Positions 22,240 through 33,009 of a stretch of DNA of 64,000 nt are shown one piece after another. The DNA comes from Melastoma dodecandrum (Eukaryota > Streptophyta > Magnoliopsida > Myrtales > Melastomataceae), in the NCBI GenBank assembly GCA_029817715.1, contig JARUPY010000088.1, positions 2,728,001 through 2,792,000 of the forward strand. Reading direction: 5' to 3'. Numbering within the stretch: the first letter of the stretch is position 1; each line of letters opens with the position of its first letter. The notes beneath the pieces were generated by a model. It saw only the letters and a list, made by a program, of their open reading frames with translations, made no database searches and was not told where the DNA came from. Made by a program: the position numbers and the translations under genes.

Positions 22240-24360
22240 CTACCAACCTCGAATACTCGTTAGAGTACCAATGTGTATATAGTTATATACACCTCTCGCG
22301 TTACGCATGGTATCTCTTATGCGTTGTACATTCAAGAGTGGGATATCCAAAGTCTCAAGCTCTGTGCTTGTGACTTGCGCCGTCGCCTCTGTCTGCGAGA
22401 TATCTATTGTGGATCGAAACCTAAATCTCGATACCTCATAAATTTCTCTTGCATTGACATTTGGCAACCTCCATTCCAGAATTGACTGGGATGGATCTTC
22501 ATACTGGTGGGTTTCCTCCAGTACCTGATTCGTTGTTTCCAAAGGAACCAACTCATCCCCATCTCCTTCTCTTTCTGCTCGCATCATGAACAGATGTTCG
22601 GTCCAGAGATCAGAATCTTCATCTGAGTCTGTATCATAATCAGACACAATCTCATAAATCGATTCTACTTCCGAGTATAAGTCGGAAATCTCTTGCTCAT
22701 CAATTGGTTCATAAGCAAGGACTTCTTCCTTTTGACTCCTGTCATCCAGGAAGACCATACGGAGTCTTTCTCTCCTTTGGTTCTTCTTTGGACAACTATC
22801 CGCTTTGTGGTCTTTTGAACCACAAAACCAGCAGCAATTACAGCTGCTCAAGGGTTTCCCTTTAGGACATTTAGGCTCTCTGCCATGCTTTCTTTTGAAA
22901 GCATCGATCCTATCTTTATCCTTCAGGTTATCCCTTCTCCTCACAAACCTTCTTGGTTTGTAAGCAGGACCCCCTTTTTGCTTACGCTGGAAGTCCTTCT
23001 TGGGCCAAACTTTCTTTTTGTTGTACCCAACAAACTTCTTCTTACGAGGAAAGTTCCTTCTCTTCAAAGAGTCTCCTGGAGTACTGCGAGTATCGCATCC
23101 ATACATTCCAGGCACATACTCTATTTGAGAACAACAGCTCTTGTTCAGGTAAGGTAGCTTCTTAGCTGCCTCTTTTACCTGGAGCTCAGTACATGCTTTA
23201 CGCATTGCGTACTTCACCGCTTGAATTTTTCCTCCGAGTCCAGAGACAATTTTCTCCTCACTCAGAAGCAATTCATAGGCCTTTTGCGCCACTTCCGGCC
23301 AAGGTTCAGGAAGTTTTGCAAAAAAGGTTCCTAATATGAACTGTTGAGATACTACATCCAGATTGTAATAATACTTCTGGAATTCACACACGTAGTTATC
23401 AAAATAGCACATATCACAGATCTGTAGCTTAACCAGAGCGGTCAAAGACTGCTCTTTTTCCACAGTTTCAGTGGATAATGAGAAACCACAGAACTCTCGT
23501 TTCAGGGCATCAGCGATTATTGCTAATACTCCGTCAACCGTCAGCGCTTGATCTATCTTTTCCTTAATGTCTGTGTGCGCCACTAAGGTTTTCCAATATT
23601 TTTGCGCTGTACCCATGAGGGCTGCTACACATAATTCGTAGACTACTCCAGGAGGTACTCCTCCTGCCGACGCCGTCATTCGAATAAGTGATAACCACTC
23701 ATCTATCTTTTCAGATACGTGCTTCTCACAATCAATGTCCAGAAAAGCACCAGGGGTAATTATTGGCTTTAAAACATTATCCCTTGGGACAAACTCTTGT
23801 TTAGTCCGATGTGGATAATCAGGCCTGTAAATTTCCCTCTTCGCAGTTACCAGTTCATTAAACGTTCTGTTGTCTAAATGAACTGGGGTATCTTCTGCCA
23901 GACCTAAGGCTTTCCTTAAGTCTTTTGCCAACTCCCCGCTCTGGGAGTTCAAGTTTGCACTTCGCTTTTGTGAGTCTGAAATGAAAGGAGCTACTGACTC
24001 TCTATACATCTCATCCACACTCTTGCCTTGATTCTGTTTGGGATTTCTCCCTCCCAGATTCAATCTTTCGACTGGTTTTCCTGTTGTACTTTCCAGTCCA
24101 GAGGTAGCCTCGGCTTCAGGCCTTTTTAAACCTCTTTCTCTCTCCAGGGCGTCTAACATTGTGTTTATAATGGAGCCTACTTCCTTTGCCATTTGGTTTC
24201 GGCTTTCTAGACTTTCATTGCTCCCCTGAATCGTTAGCTGAGTTAAAATGTCATTTATACTCTTGCTAACTCCAAAAGGAGACAATCTAGCCTCTGGGAC
24301 GAACTCCAACCTCGATGGAGTCCCAGAAGGATTTCCCGAGGATTTTCCTTCTCCAGCCAT
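22240..24360 (-). CDS. Endogenous pararetrovirus-like (Caulimoviridae) coat-protein ORF
   Basis: An uninterrupted 706-codon frame has coat-protein architecture. It starts with an N-terminal alpha-helical region (about 1-200), then a conserved capsid core (about 200-400). A basic stretch (about 425-500, many K/R) is followed by a CCHC zinc knuckle, CWFCGSKDHKADSC, at about 508-525. An acidic segment (DTDSDEDSD) follows. Caulimovirid coat proteins combine exactly these basic, zinc-knuckle and acidic parts. The last about 15 residues (YNYIHIG) resemble the start of a movement-protein region, cut short by a stop. No protease, reverse transcriptase or RNase H lies nearby, so this is an isolated gene fragment of an integrated virus. 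Absence of stops suggests recent integration or constraint. A Ty3-type gag is the alternative. Confidence 0.75.
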   Translation of the reverse strand: MAGEGKSSGNPSGTPSRLEFVPEARLSPFGVSKSINDILTQLTIQGSNESLESRNQMAKEVGSIINTMLDALERERGLKRPEAEATSGLESTTGKPVERLNLGGRNPKQNQGKSVDEMYRESVAPFISDSQKRSANLNSQSGELAKDLRKALGLAEDTPVHLDNRTFNELVTAKREIYRPDYPHRTKQEFVPRDNVLKPIITPGAFLDIDCEKHVSEKIDEWLSLIRMTASAGGVPPGVVYELCVAALMGTAQKYWKTLVAHTDIKEKIDQALTVDGVLAIIADALKREFCGFSLSTETVEKEQSLTALVKLQICDMCYFDNYVCEFQKYYYNLDVVSQQFILGTFFAKLPEPWPEVAQKAYELLLSEEKIVSGLGGKIQAVKYAMRKACTELQVKEAAKKLPYLNKSCCSQIEYVPGMYGCDTRSTPGDSLKRRNFPRKKKFVGYNKKKVWPKKDFQRKQKGGPAYKPRRFVRRRDNLKDKDRIDAFKRKHGREPKCPKGKPLSSCNCCWFCGSKDHKADSCPKKNQRRERLRMVFLDDRSQKEEVLAYEPIDEQEISDLYSEVESIYEIVSDYDTDSDEDSDLWTEHLFMMRAEREGDGDELVPLETTNQVLEETHQYEDPSQSILEWRLPNVNAREIYEVSRFRFRSTIDISQTEATAQVTSTELETLDIPLLNVQRIRDTMRNARGVYNYIHIGTLTSIRGW

Positions 24361-24857
24361 TTCAAGGACTTAATTGACGAATTTGTCAAACTCTTGGGCT
24401 TAAATTGATTTTTGGAAAAAGACAAAAATAGGAAGTGCCGTAAATTGGGAATTTCCCAAACTCACACAGTAAAAGACAAAATACTTTCTCCACCACCGGT
24501 AAAAAGTAGCTAGACTCATTCAACTGATAGAGCAATGGTGTCATTGTCATGTCCCCATTTGATTGTTATGCACTCCTCCACCCATCGGCCGCCATGATTA
24601 GAAAACAAGGAATTTATTTCGAGCTTTTCTTTCACGATAATTTATTATATTGATTTTAAGTTAAGAAAACGTTTTTTTTATTGGGAGAATTGAATACTAG
24701 TAATAATTGAACTTAGATGTGATCAACGCTGTGAACACGTGTTAAATCCAATCCACAAACACCAACCCCAATCCTCCGTTTGCTACGAAATAACAACAAC
24801 GACAATAATAATAATAATATTTTCAGGAAGTGAAAAAGAATACGGCATTCAGGGTGG
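24361..24857. other. Upstream flank of the coat-protein-like ORF
   Basis: No gene is visible. The 130 bases before the ATG (minus strand) are T-rich with AAATTCGTC-type sequence and may be viral leader. The boundary to host DNA cannot be placed. An AAT/AAC microsatellite sits at about 24793-24820. Confidence 0.4.
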
Positions 24858-25592
24858 GGCTAATTACCCGTATACCCGGCACTTTATGAACACGAAATTA
24901 CTGTTTCGTATAATTTGTACGAAACAATAGTTTACTATCCACATTTTACGAAATTTCTTTCGTAATTTTGTAATTAGTTTGTACAATTATATGGACTTTT
25001 ACTAACTTTCCTTAATGGATTTCATACAATTGTACGAAACGTAACAGTGAATCGTTCGTAAAATACGAGACATTACAATTTACGAAGTCTTTCCGTAATG
25101 GGCTGAATTATTTCGTAATAAATTCGTACGGGCTTTTACGAAATTTTCTTAATAGGATTGTAAACGTAGTAGTGAATCAGTTCGTAAAGTACGAAATAGA
25201 AAAATTTATGAAATTTTTTCGTAATGAGCCGACTTTTTTAGTAATGGGTTCATACAAATTTACGAAATTTGTACGGATTTTTTTAAGAAAATTTTCAGCC
25301 CATTATAAAAATATTTCGTAAATTTTTCCGTTTCATACTTTACGAACGGTTCACTATTATGTTTCTTATATTTTTACGAAGCTGTTTTATATTTTACGAA
25401 TGATTCACTATTATATTTCGTACATTTGAACGAAGCCCATTAAAGAAATTTCGTAAAAGTTGGTATAGTCGTACGAACACGTTACGAAATAACTCGACCT
25501 ATTAAGAAAAATAATTCATAAAGTTATAATAGTAAAAAACTATAAGAAACTGTAATTTCGTGTTCGTAAAGTGGTGTTCACTGTAATTAGCC
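24858..25592. mobile_element. Non-autonomous TIR element rich in TTACGAA/TTCGTAA motifs
   Basis: The left end reads GGCTAATTAC and then, after about 13 bases, ACTTTATGAACACGAAATTA. The right end, on the minus strand, reads GGCTAATTAC and then ACTTTACGAACACGAAATTA. The whole 735 bases are packed with TTACGAA, TTCGTAA and TGTACGAA motifs in both orientations, so the element is nearly self-complementary at many scales. There is no ORF and no clear target-site duplication. The same ACGAAAT subterminal motif occurs in the element at 282-1422, which hints at a shared transposase. Confidence 0.65.
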
Positions 25593-25883
25593 TTCCCCCG
25601 GCGTTCAACCGTTTACAATCAACTTAGAAGCCGTAAAAAATGAAATTTCCGAATTCTTTTTTTCGAAGCAACCCTACTGACGTATAAGGGAACGGGTTTA
25701 TGGTGGACGATAAAAATGAGGTCTTCGTCTTCGTCCACCTTTTGCACCAGTCATCGAGCACTCGGCTAGGTGGGCCTGCTTCGTAGGACGTTAAATAATG
25801 GATAATCAACTGTAACCCGCATCTACCGTTGATTAAGACCACCACAAATTCAAAGACGGAAGAGAGGAACAAATCAATCTCCC

Positions 25884-28781
25884 ATGGATTCATCCGAAGC
25901 CTCCTGGTAAGACGACCCTCATCCTTTCATCGTCGGCCTGTCGCTTCTTCTTTTTTTTCCCTAACAGTCTGTCTCCATCCTAAATCCGAGTCGTCTGCGT
26001 GCCCCAAAGGTTTGAGACCAGCGAGATGTCCGGGAGCTTCCTCCTGTCGACGCCGCAGGTCAAGAACTCGTGGAGCCTGTGTGGCCTGGCGAATGCTACC
26101 TCCCCTGCCGGATTCATCACTGAGATGTCGGGGGAAGGGGGAGGAGTCGGGTACGTGGCTTTCTCGGGGATCCAGGGGACGGGTAGCCCCTCCCAGGAAG
26201 AGACGGCCGGGTTTGACCAGTCACTGGTTCGGCTGAACGACGAGACGATGAGCAGCGTGTGGGGGATGTTCGCGCCCCTGATGAGGGGGGACGGCCATGG
26301 GGAGGAGCCGGTGATGGTCCACCCGGGGATGGTCCGGCTGTTCACGACGGTCTACGGTCGCAGCGAGTTCCAGGCTCAGGTTACGTTTATTTACTTCTTT
26401 GACGCAGCTCCACATGAGAGAACTAATCAAAACTAATATTACTAATTTTATATCGTTGAAACACTTTAAATATAAATAGAAGGGGGCCAGCCGCGGCCGT
26501 TGCCGTCGGCGACGTCGTATTGAAGTAAGCAAAATGATTAAGACCGAGGATTCTTTTTTTTTTTGTTTGTCCGAATACTTCGTTTACGAATTATCCCTAA
26601 ACCAAGAGATAGCGACGGACAAAAAAATTAGGAAATTATTGAGGTAGGGTAGGGTTGGCGGGGGGGGCGGGGGGGGGCGGGGGAAGGGGACAAAGTGCAC
26701 TTCTTTTGAGAAATGGGAGCCAGTTAGGTTCAGAAATAGGTGCGCAAATAAAATTATTGCTACCGACGGAAGGGAAGACTTTGACCTTCTGATGTACTCT
26801 TTTGTATTTATTTCTGCAGTAAGTGATCCGTGAGTCTTAAAATTTATCTGTACTAATTTTTTAAAAAATTGTTAGAAAAAATATTATTACGTTGGGAATT
26901 CGTGATAAAAGGATTATTAGGAAGAAAAAAATGTCCCTTGCCGATAACTTGCTTTAGGATAATTGAATCCTTTTATTTTAATATGTACTTATTGGGGTTG
27001 ATATTTGGAGTTTTAAAGCTACAAAATACTCTCCTCTGATACAGTTAAAGGTTAGGAAAATTCAAATCTAATGAATAATTAAATTAAATGAAGTAGGACC
27101 TTCTCAGCGTGGCAAACATGGTGCAGGTGTCCGCGTTGCTAGACAAGTGCCGGTCCATCGTCTTCACCGGCCACTCCATCGGAGGAACGATTGCGTCCCT
27201 CGCGGCCCTGTGGCTCCTCTCCTACGCGCAGTTCATCCTCGGGTCAAACCCTTCCGTGGAGCTCACCAAGAAGTTCTCCGCCCTCTCCGTCCTCTGCGTC
27301 ACGTTTGGCTCCCCTCTCCTAGGCAACAAGTCCCTCTCCCAGGCCATCCTTCGAGAACGCTGGGGTGGGAGCTTCTGCCACGTGATCTTGCAGAAAGATC
27401 CCGTTCCCCGGCTTCTCATGACGTCTCCGTCGGCTAATCTCATACCTCAACTCTGTCAACTTCTCATGTGTAGTCTCTCTCCCAATGTCAGTTCCGCACA
27501 GATTCCCGACCAGCGAGCGTGCGCAGAAGGAAAAGCAGCATTCTTTGCGGCATTGACATCGTCTTATGTCGAGAAGGTGGCGCTCGTAGAGTACAGCTCG
27601 GGAGGGAGGAGGTTCTGGCCGTTCGGGAGCTACTTGTTTTGCTCAGAGGACGGAGCCGTCTGTGTGGATAACGATGCCATGGTCATGAATCAGATGATAC
27701 GATCCCCTCTTCAAACCATTTCCTCAAGTTCGAATCTTGACGAGCATTTCAGGTATGGAGAATACATCGAGAAGCTCTCCGCTCAACTCCTAACGTCAAT
27801 AAGAAGCTTCAAGGGTACACTCCCTGAGTTGAGTTACGAAGCCAGCATCGCATTTTCGTTACAATCCTTGGGAATTCATGTCCAGGTTAGTTGATTTCTG
27901 CTTAAATCCAGGCCAGAGGATTGTTGACCCTGCTTAGATGTGACTCAATGAGTTTGCAGGATCCTGACGCGTCTTCGGTGAAAGATTGCCTCAAACTGGC
28001 GAGGAGAATGGGACAAGCGCCGAACATCAACAGCGCGCACCTAGCGATAAGGTTGTCGAGGTTCGCGCCGTACAGGGCGGAGATCGAGTGGTACAAATCC
28101 TGCTGCGACAATTCAGCCGAGCAGATGGGTTACTATGATTCCTTCAAGGGAGGACGATTGGCGAGGCGTGAAGCCAAGGTAAACATGAACCGTTACAAGC
28201 TCGCCGCATTCTGGAATGACGTTATCAGAATGTGGGAGAACAACGAGCTGCCGTATGATTTCCACCGTAGGGCGAAGTGGGTCCATGCGTCTCTGTCCTA
28301 TAAGCTCCTTGTTGAGCCTCTGGATATAGCAGACTACTACCGCTCGGGGATGCACCTTAAGAAGGGACACTATGTTGAGAATGGAAGGGAGAGGAGGTAC
28401 GAGATCTTCGACCGCTGGTGGAACGAGAAGTGTGCAACCGAAGCAGAGAACAAGGCTAGCATACCCAGCAGGACGAGATACGCAAGCTTGACCCAGGACT
28501 CTCTTTTCTGGGCGAGAGTCGAGGAAGCTAGGGATTGGCTGAACCAGCTAAAGGTTGAGGCCGGCAATCCAAAGAAGCAGAGGTTTCTGTGGGAGAGACT
28601 GAACGAGTTCGAGTGCTACTCAAGCAAGATGGTCCGTGAGAAGGAAGTATCAGAAGATGTGTTGGCGAAAAACTCGAGCTTCATGGCTTGGACGAACGAG
28701 TGGACGTCGCTAAAATTGCAGTGGAAGCAGCAGCAGAATGTCCTCCCTGCCGCTTCCATGGCGGGAAATCCGCTTGCGTAG
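25884..28781 (+). CDS. PAD4: PAD4, lipase-like immune regulator of the EDS1 family
   Basis: Four exons join to 657 residues: 25884-25906, 26010-26379, 27127-27885 and 27960-28781. The tiny first exon (MDSSEAS) splices to WFETSEMSGSF, matching the FETSE start of Arabidopsis PAD4. The alpha/beta-hydrolase part has the nucleophile elbow GHSIGG (Ser148), TFGSPLLGN and a KDPVPR segment (Asp about 222). WPFGSYLFCSEDG and EHFRYGEYI are PAD4-like. The C-terminal EP domain (about 390-640) contains RYASLTQDSLFWARVEEARD. The family role is to form a heterodimer with EDS1 that binds TIR-derived nucleotides and activates ADR1 helper NLRs. An in-frame ATG at 25999 (MPQRFETSE) could serve as an alternative start without exon 1. 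SAG101 and EDS1 fit less well. Confidence 0.93.
26657..26689 (+). other. G-quadruplex-prone tract in PAD4 intron 2
   Basis: Four or more G runs of 5-9 bases, separated by single C or AA, lie within about 33 bases on the coding strand of the long PAD4 intron. Both the pre-mRNA and the non-template DNA strand could fold into G-quadruplexes. The surrounding intron is AT-rich. Confidence 0.6.
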
Positions 28782-29159
28782 CTTCTCATAGCAACTGCAG
28801 AACCGGGATCGGCGCTGGATCTAGGAGTCTCAAAGCCGGGCGTATCCGATTTCACAACAACAGAGAGTTCTCTAAGTCATTTGACCTTAAAAAAAGCCTT
28901 GTCTAAAAGCTTAAGGATGTCGAACTGGCGGCAGCGTCTTGAACCTTGTCATGACTTCGTGTACGCTTAAGGATGTCGAACCACCTCCCCTGTCAGCATG
29001 CACTCTCAGGATTCCATTCGTCATAAACAAGTTGCCTGTAATAATGACAAGACTTGGTTCTATGGCGCAAGATGGTGTTACCTCACAGGAGCTGCATCGA
29101 AGGAGTGGAGGACTCGTTCCAACATTGTTCTTGTCCGACCGTAGAGGGGGCTCTCGGGT
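28782..29159. other. PAD4 3' flank
   Basis: This is the 3' UTR and flank. A motif TTAAGGATGTCGAAC is directly repeated (about 28910-28924 and 28967-28981). No gene is supported. Confidence 0.4.
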
Positions 29160-29990
29160 TTGTCCGAGTGCCTGCGTGATGTTGAGGAGATAAAGCTTCC
29201 TCGAGTTCACCCTCTTCATCCCTCCCCTGCTGCTCTCCACTCTGTACTTGCTCGTAGACCTGCATCCCTCCCTTCCCTGTCCTCTCCCTGAATCCGATGA
29301 CCTTGCTTCCTGTGCTTTCCTGCGTTACAAAATTCTCGAGACCATCATCATGATCCCATAAACTCACCCCCACCAGGATCTATCAAGATTTCAGTCCGTA
29401 GACAGTATTCCTCATCCATACAGATGTTCAATCGGCATTTCCGAAATGCCACAACAGCGGAATGCACGCTAGCTTTCTATTGGGATTGGATCAATCTTGC
29501 AATCACAGGTCAGTTGTTTGACAATCACCACGGAACTCCCCTGACGTCCAATCTTTACATACTAGTTGGCGTCTGGCCTTGTGAATAGATATAAAAGCCG
29601 GCAGAGGGAAGAAAACAGAGGGATCTTACCATGTGCTTTTCTGCTTGTATCAGCTTCTCCGCGACTCCTAACAATCCAAGATTCCCGGGACGGACTAGGT
29701 TCACCACGACTCCCGTGTTGTTACTCCTCCCTTTGTTCGGCTCCTCGAACAGCACCATCGCTCCGGCCTTATCAACCTGACCGCCAGCACCAGGATAATT
29801 ACCTCAAACCCGCACGTCCAGTTCCAACGAACTGCTTTGCGGAAAGCCGTGCTCAACATCATCCCATTCCAATCCGCAAGCCACAATCTCATCAATCAAA
29901 ACTACAAAAATCATTCCTTGACCCAAGAGGATGGCTTGAGGAGAGTGAACCCCTCCGCCGAGTCAGTGCACTGCTAGAGCAGCGGAGACT
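29160..29990 (-). pseudogene. PsbP-domain family pseudogene
   Basis: Minus-strand pieces match PsbP-like thylakoid lumen proteins in order. EGFTLLKPSSWVK (about 29925-29965) is followed by VDKAGAMVLFEEPNKGRSNN, TGVVVNLVRP and VAEKLIQAEKH (29630-29785), with a GTAAGA donor. A third piece, at about 29240-29345, has STGSKVIGFRERTGKGGMQV. After VYEQV the frame shifts by one base to VESSRGGMKRV. A short deletion then removes the usual hydrophobic strand before SRKLYLLNIT. The normal GTP(Q/E)F segment is also altered. These lesions argue for a decayed copy, although exon-intron boundaries survive. The functional family stabilises photosystem II or related lumen complexes. Which subfamily this came from is unclear. 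Confidence 0.65.
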
Positions 29991-30403
29991 CGTCTTCAGC
30001 CGAGGCATGGAGCAACGAAGAAAAGGCCGACGGGAAGCCGGTCAATGAGAATGAGAATTAAAAATTATTTGACATGAAAGCTTAAGGTGAAGACGATCGA
30101 GAATGTAAGGCATTGGAAGCCGTTACGAGGCATTTGGGGTTGTGAGTTGGGAGGGGTTTGAAGGCGAGCGACACCATTGCTAACGGAACCCCTTCCAGCT
30201 CAGTTGAGTTCTCCTTGTCCTAAAAGAATTTTATCTTTCTTATTTTCTGGTATAATTTCCTAAACTTAATTTCCCGACCGCGTCGACCGAATCCTCCCGA
30301 ATCCGTTCGCGGCCTCATCATCGCCGTCGTCCCCGACCGGCCGCCGGTTCTCGTCCCAGTATTCTTCTGATCGGATCGTTCTAGGGTTTGTGCCAGAGGG
30401 TAA

Positions 30404-32192
30404 ATGGGGAACGTATTCGTGAAGAAGCCCAAGATAACGGAAGTCGACAAGGCGATCCTCTCCCTCAAGACCCAGCGCCGGAAGCTCGCCGATTACCAGC
30501 GTCAGGTAATCAGTCTTCGATCGGATTAGGACCCTTGTCTTCTAGGGGGTTGCTAGGGAGGTTTTTGGTGCGTAATAGGTATTGTTTTCTGGGGTTGTTG
30601 TGCGTAGGGTTGTGTGTCAGGTTGTTGAATTTTGTCGCGTCGATTCGGACGAGGGGATGACCGAGGATCATCGTGGTGTAGATGAACTAAGGAATAGAAG
30701 GCCCCCGTGTTGCTTGGATGGAGATGTAGAAAGTTTGTTGCTTTTCTGTGGTTTCTGTGGAGATTTGAATCCAGGACAAGTTAGATGAGAGATGTTTCGT
30801 CGATAGATTTCATATTGGCGAGGATCACGGGTTAAGTTACTTGCCTTTGGAAAAGACGGAGAAAAAAAGAGGAAGCGAATCGATGATGATATTGACAAGG
30901 AGGGTTGAGATTCCACTGCCTCATTTATTGGGTGATGGTTGTAGCTGTGAGGAGAAATTTTGTGGATGAGCCATATTGACAAGCAAATGTAGAGATGTTT
31001 TTTCCTTGCTATTTGCGGACGAACGAAGGGCTTGTGTTTAGAACCTTAGATTTCTGTACCCTTGAGCAATTATCGATTCTAGTGCTACTTTTGTGCTTAG
31101 CTTGATAAAGTCATTGAAGCTGAGAAGCAAGCTGCTCGCGACCTAATTAAAGAAAAGAGAAAAGATAGAGCATTGTTGGCGCTGAAGAAGAAGAAGACAC
31201 AAGAAGAGTTGCTGAAGCAAGTCGATGCCTGGCTTCTCAATGTAGAACAGCAGGTAAACCTCTGTCTTGCTTCAGAATGGATTGTGGACTGGTTATTATG
31301 AATCTCAGCTAATGGATTAATCTTTTCTGAGTAAGAGTAATCAGTGTTTTTTCTGTCTTGATGTGACTTGCACTTGGTCTTGTTCAGTTGGCGGATATTG
31401 AACTAGCAAGCAAGCAGAAAGCTGTCTTGGAAAGCTTAAAGGCGGGTAACAATGCAATTAAAGCGATACAGAGTGAGATAAACTTGGATGACGTCCAAAA
31501 ACTAATGGACGACACTGCTGAAGCTCAAGCTTATCAAGAGGTGAGGTGATATTTGATTCATCGAAGTTCTTCCACAAAACTTGGATTATTAGGTTGACAG
31601 AAGTTTCTTCTCTTTGCTTAAAGGAAATAAATGCAATCCTTGGAGAGAAATTATCCCCAGAAGACGAGGAAGAGGTCCTTGCCGAATTCGAGAGCTTGGA
31701 AACACAGGTAAAGTTCAGGCCGGCTAATACTGCTCCTGGTCGTCTTTTCCCATTATGCTTTTTGGTTGCCCAGGGCTGGTGTGTGGGGTTGATTTGGTTT
31801 GCGTGGCTAGTCTGTTTGCTCAGATCAATTCAATGTGTAGGATGTTGGCTTTCGCCTTTGAGTTAGACATACAGAATTCCATCTAAAATGGATATTTCTT
31901 GCTGATGGAAAAAAATCCTTTTCAATCAATTACTAGTTGGCTGTCCAAGATATGCCAGAGGTTCCAACCACTGCTCCAACTCAAGATGTCGAAGAGAACT
32001 TGGACCTTCCTGATGTGCCCGTGAAAGCACCTATCCCTGCTGGCATCACAGAGGATAACACAGAAACCAGCTCAAAGAAAAGAGGTATCTCTCCTCTCCC
32101 TCTTCCCCCCTAACCGCCCTTCTTTTTTCTTCAATACCTTGACCAAAAGGATTCAATTGAATACAGTTTTGGAGGAGCCTCTGGCTGCTTAA
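30404..32192 (+). CDS. VPS20: VPS20 (CHMP6-type ESCRT-III subunit)
   Basis: Six exons join to 221 residues: 30404-30505, 31101-31253, 31388-31540, 31624-31707, 31937-32084 and 32167-32192. The start [19 protein letters not shown] carries Gly2 for N-myristoylation, as in VPS20/CHMP6. Charged helices of the Snf7 domain follow (residues about 10-170, basic first half, acidic second half), then an acidic, Pro-rich C-terminal region with a final helix-like segment ending LEEPLAA. In the family, VPS20 links ESCRT-II to SNF7 on endosomes and so nucleates membrane scission during multivesicular body formation. Length matches Arabidopsis VPS20.1 (about 219). Intron 1 is about 600 bases, the others shorter. 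Confidence 0.93.
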
Positions 32193-33009
32193 TTTGGGCT
32201 TGCCAACACCACGGCCATAACTACAGCACTTGTATAGGCAAGCTCGCCATTGTTCACAACTATAGGCTATTTTTCTGGAAAAATGTTAGCTTGCCTTTGG
32301 TTTCGGTTGAAATGTACATCCCTTTTGGTCGACCATCTTATAAACTGAATTGATATTGCCATTTGTTTGTAGATCTATACGGAATAATCATGTGATGCAA
32401 AATTGAATGGTCCAGCGGTTTGTTACTCTCTTCCTCGTACTTATCTACTTGGCACTATATATGAGCAGATGCCTGGGTGCATCTCTTATGATTCCACACT
32501 CTGCTCTGGTTAGTTAGGACAGCAAGTTTCCTAACAACATGGTTCATGCAACACTTAATGATCTAGTCATTTAGGACTGAATCAACACTTCCGAAATTAC
32601 TCATCTCGCAAATCACATCAACAATATCGTAAGCAACTGGCGGAATGAAACTATCTGTACGGCTGGTCCCATTGGCAGAGGACTTAAGTGTGAACGGTCA
32701 TTGTCGCCATCCTTGGAACTTGAATCTCAATCTGCACTGCATGAAGGTGGTCTGTCCTTTTAGGAAAAGTCTGCGCCAAATCTTTGACATCGGTCTCGAT
32801 CTCTCCCCAAAGCTGCACTGAGAACATCCAACTAGGTTGACTCTGGCCATTATCTGGATGGAACGCCGCAATCAGCTCCATTTGAATCAGTTTGCAATAG
32901 GAAATTCCTAAGCACGCCTTTGCCTGCCAAGAGGAAGAAAACTGCCTATCAGTCACAACAGAGTAGACATTAGCAGGAATCGGGTTCAAGACTTAACTAA
33001 GAGTGACAA
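32193..33009. other. Convergent 3' flanks of VPS20 and the F-box gene
   Basis: No gene is certain. A minus-strand open frame at 32684-32989 (101 codons, for example MELIAAFHPDNGQSQPSW) begins just after the F-box stop. It may be F-box 3' UTR or an unrecognised exon. Confidence 0.4.
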
